Shown one piece after another: positions 62,512 to 64,000 of a DNA stretch of 64,000 nt; position 1 is the stretch's first letter; each line of letters starts with the position of its first letter. Source of the DNA: Anderseniella sp963700885 (GTDB lineage Bacteria > Pseudomonadota > Alphaproteobacteria > Rhizobiales > Aestuariivirgaceae); contig CAVOZJ010000030.1 of assembly GCA_963700885.1 (NCBI GenBank), forward strand, positions 94,735 through 158,734, written 5' to 3'. The notes under the pieces were generated by a model that had not been told where the DNA came from, ran no database searches, and saw nothing but the letters and a program-made list of their open reading frames with translations. A program made the position numbers and the translations under genes.

Positions 62512-63392
62512 AACCTGATCCGCGTCTTCATGCCTATCGCGAGGATATTGCTGACGTTGCCTTGCGTGGCAAGGTTGACGCGTTGCGGTTTGTGAAACCA
62601 GAATTGCGGCAGATCTCGGTTTCAATAGCCTCTGTTCATGCTGAACCTCGCATGGATGCAGGCACGGTTACAGAGGCCTTGCTGGGCGAGCAGGTCAACG
62701 TATTTCACGTCAGTGACGGTTGGGCCTTTGTTCAGTTACTGATGGACAGTTATGTGGGTTACCTGCCGGGGCGCTGCTTGACCAACCAGGTGATGGAAGC
62801 CACTCACCGCATCGCGGTTCCCTCGACGCTGCTTTACGTGAAGCCCGACATCAAGGCGAATCCGGTACAGCACGTCTACATGAACTCTCTGGTTTCCGTC
62901 ATCAAGATGGAGGGTGATTTTGCCCGGCTCAGAGATCACCGCTTTGTATGGGTAAAACACCTGATGCCGGTGGAAAAGTACTGGGATGATCCCGCGACTG
63001 TAGCAGAGGCATATGTCAATGCGCCGTATCTGTGGGGTGGCAAGACCGTAGCAGGCCTGGATTGTTCCGGGCTTGTGCAACTGGCCTGGCAGGCATGTGG
63101 AATCGATTGCCCGAGGGATGCCGACATGATGCAGAAGGGATTTGGAAAACCACTGAAGCGTGATCGTGATCTCAAACTTGCCCGCAACGACATGGTGTTC
63201 TGGCAAGGCCATGTCGGCCTTATGCTGGACAGTGTGAACCTGATCCATTCCAACGGTCATCACATGCAGGTTGTAGTTGAACCGCTGAGCGGTGCTATTG
63301 GCCGGATTGCGAACCTGTATGGTCAGGTTACCGGTGTTTCAAGAGTGCCGGAAATGTACAAACCGGAAGCTGGCGGTGAGGCGGCTCAATAG
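62508..63392 (+). CDS. NlpC/P60 family cell-wall hydrolase
   Basis: 294 aa. SH3-like bacterial domains occupy about residues 35-165, and a C-terminal NlpC/P60 domain has the catalytic Cys in GLDCSGLVQLAWQACG, His in WQGHVGLMLDS and the third residue region HSNGHHMQVVVE. It probably cleaves peptide bonds in peptidoglycan stem peptides. No obvious signal peptide, as in related alphaproteobacterial proteins found next to leucyl aminopeptidase. Confidence 0.9.
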   Translation: MKPDPRLHAYREDIADVALRGKVDALRFVKPELRQISVSIASVHAEPRMDAGTVTEALLGEQVNVFHVSDGWAFVQLLMDSYVGYLPGRCLTNQVMEATHRIAVPSTLLYVKPDIKANPVQHVYMNSLVSVIKMEGDFARLRDHRFVWVKHLMPVEKYWDDPATVAEAYVNAPYLWGGKTVAGLDCSGLVQLAWQACGIDCPRDADMMQKGFGKPLKRDRDLKLARNDMVFWQGHVGLMLDSVNLIHSNGHHMQVVVEPLSGAIGRIANLYGQVTGVSRVPEMYKPEAGGEAAQ

Positions 63393-64000
63393 CCGGTCTG
63401 ACGGTTCACTACATTGAGCAGTTGTCCGCCTGTCTCATGTCGCATGATCTGATCCACAATGTATTTGCACAAGGCCTCCGGATCGCTGTCTGCTGCATTG
63501 TGGGGCGTCAGGCTGACCCTGGGATGCTGCCACAACCGGCTGTCAACCGGCAACGGCTCCGTTTCGAAGACATCCAGTGTAACAGCGCCAAGCTCACCGG
63601 CATCAAGGCTTGCCAGAATATCTGTCTCAACCTGAAGTTTACCGCGTCCGGCGTTGATCAGAACTGGCGCGCCCAGAGGTCCGTCATGGCTGAGTTTCCG
63701 GAACAATTGCCGGTTGAGAATGCCATGCGTGTCGGGCGTATGTGGCAGCAGGCACACCAGAATATCTGTTGTGTTCAAAAACGCTTCCAGTTGATCCCTG
63801 CCGGCATACGCTTCAACACCGCTTATCTGCTTGGCCGAATTGCTCCAGCCTTTTACCTGAAATCCCAGATGGACCAGTTTTTCAGCGGCATCCCGGCCAA
63901 GTTCCCCCAGCCCCATAATACCGACACGCAATGCAGAGGCCGACCATTGCGGCCGTTCAGTCCATTCGGATCTGGCCTGATCGCCATCCAGCAGTCTTTG
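63386..64000 (-). CDS. D-2-hydroxyacid dehydrogenase, glyoxylate/hydroxypyruvate reductase type (5' partial)
   Basis: C-terminal two thirds of an NAD(P)-dependent 2-hydroxyacid dehydrogenase. The Rossmann motif GIMGLGELGRDAAEKL is followed by LVCLLPHTPDTHGILN, INAGRGKLQVE with the catalytic Arg region, VTLDVFETEPLP with Glu and SLTPHNAA with the catalytic His. The frame is open to base 64000 with family-like residues before the first internal Met, so the start lies outside the window. Overlaps the NlpC/P60 end by seven bases, convergently. Confidence 0.9.
   Translation of the reverse strand, partial: QRLLDGDQARSEWTERPQWSASALRVGIMGLGELGRDAAEKLVHLGFQVKGWSNSAKQISGVEAYAGRDQLEAFLNTTDILVCLLPHTPDTHGILNRQLFRKLSHDGPLGAPVLINAGRGKLQVETDILASLDAGELGAVTLDVFETEPLPVDSRLWQHPRVSLTPHNAADSDPEALCKYIVDQIMRHETGGQLLNVVNRQTGY

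Overview
The window looks like a chromosomal segment of an alphaproteobacterium, probably Hyphomicrobiales-like. The evidence is a GcrA cell-cycle regulator with clustered GANTC (CcrM-type) sites upstream, an MbfA ferritin-VIT1 iron exporter behind an Irr-box-like palindrome, long-form PstC and PstA, the arrangement gcrA | argD-argF-hslO, and a complete tad/cpa (Flp, type IVb) pilus locus. No rRNA, tRNA or CRISPR array was recognised.

Layout. 0-5 kb: phosphate uptake and control operon pstC(partial)-pstA-pstB-phoU-phoB. 5-9.2 kb: gcrA divergent from argD-argF-hslO. 9.4-12.3 kb: a GNAT acetyltransferase and a 701-aa protein with a UPF0149/YecA-like C-terminus, possibly an insertion into conserved gene order. 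12.5-19.3 kb: argE, apaG, dcd, lepA, mbfA and a DUF3750 protein. 19.4-27.4 kb: a branched-chain-amino-acid-type (HAAT) ABC transporter with two paralogous binding proteins, plus a cupin and a flavin monooxygenase. 27.6-30.4 kb: a Rieske oxygenase co-transcribed with a glutamine-synthetase-like ligase. 30.4-39.9 kb: one compact leftward operon of a LigM-type O-demethylase, a TRAP transporter, a VOC-type extradiol dioxygenase, GalB, GalC, GalD and an NAD(P) dehydrogenase, preceded by a GntR regulator. 40.3-46 kb: a PcaD-PcaC fusion, an EamA transporter with an aminotransferase, a rhodanese and an MFS transporter. 46.1-60.3 kb: the tad locus. 60.5-64 kb: leucyl aminopeptidase, MarR, NlpC/P60 and a partial hydroxyacid dehydrogenase.

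How the genes work together. The 19-41 kb block reads as an aromatic-compound catabolic region. Two transport systems would bring in aromatic acids; LigM would remove O-methyl groups with tetrahydrofolate; an extradiol dioxygenase would open the ring; GalD, GalB and GalC would convert 4-oxalomesaconate to pyruvate and oxaloacetate. No LigAB-type ring-cleavage enzyme is present in the window. A VOC-fold dioxygenase sits in its place, which is the most interesting metabolic feature here.

Unusual structure. Five single-base frameshifts break otherwise well-conserved genes (pstC, dctM twice, cpaF, tadC). Four of the five lie in or directly next to a GANTC sequence, so methylation-associated sequencing error is more likely than gene decay. 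A HigB-type toxin gene between tadC and tadD is interrupted by a 267-bp inverted-repeat element whose exact removal restores the reading frame. Several dispersed or nested intergenic repeats (59 bp, 92-96 bp, 165 bp, 201 bp, and a 24-bp tandem array) were also found.
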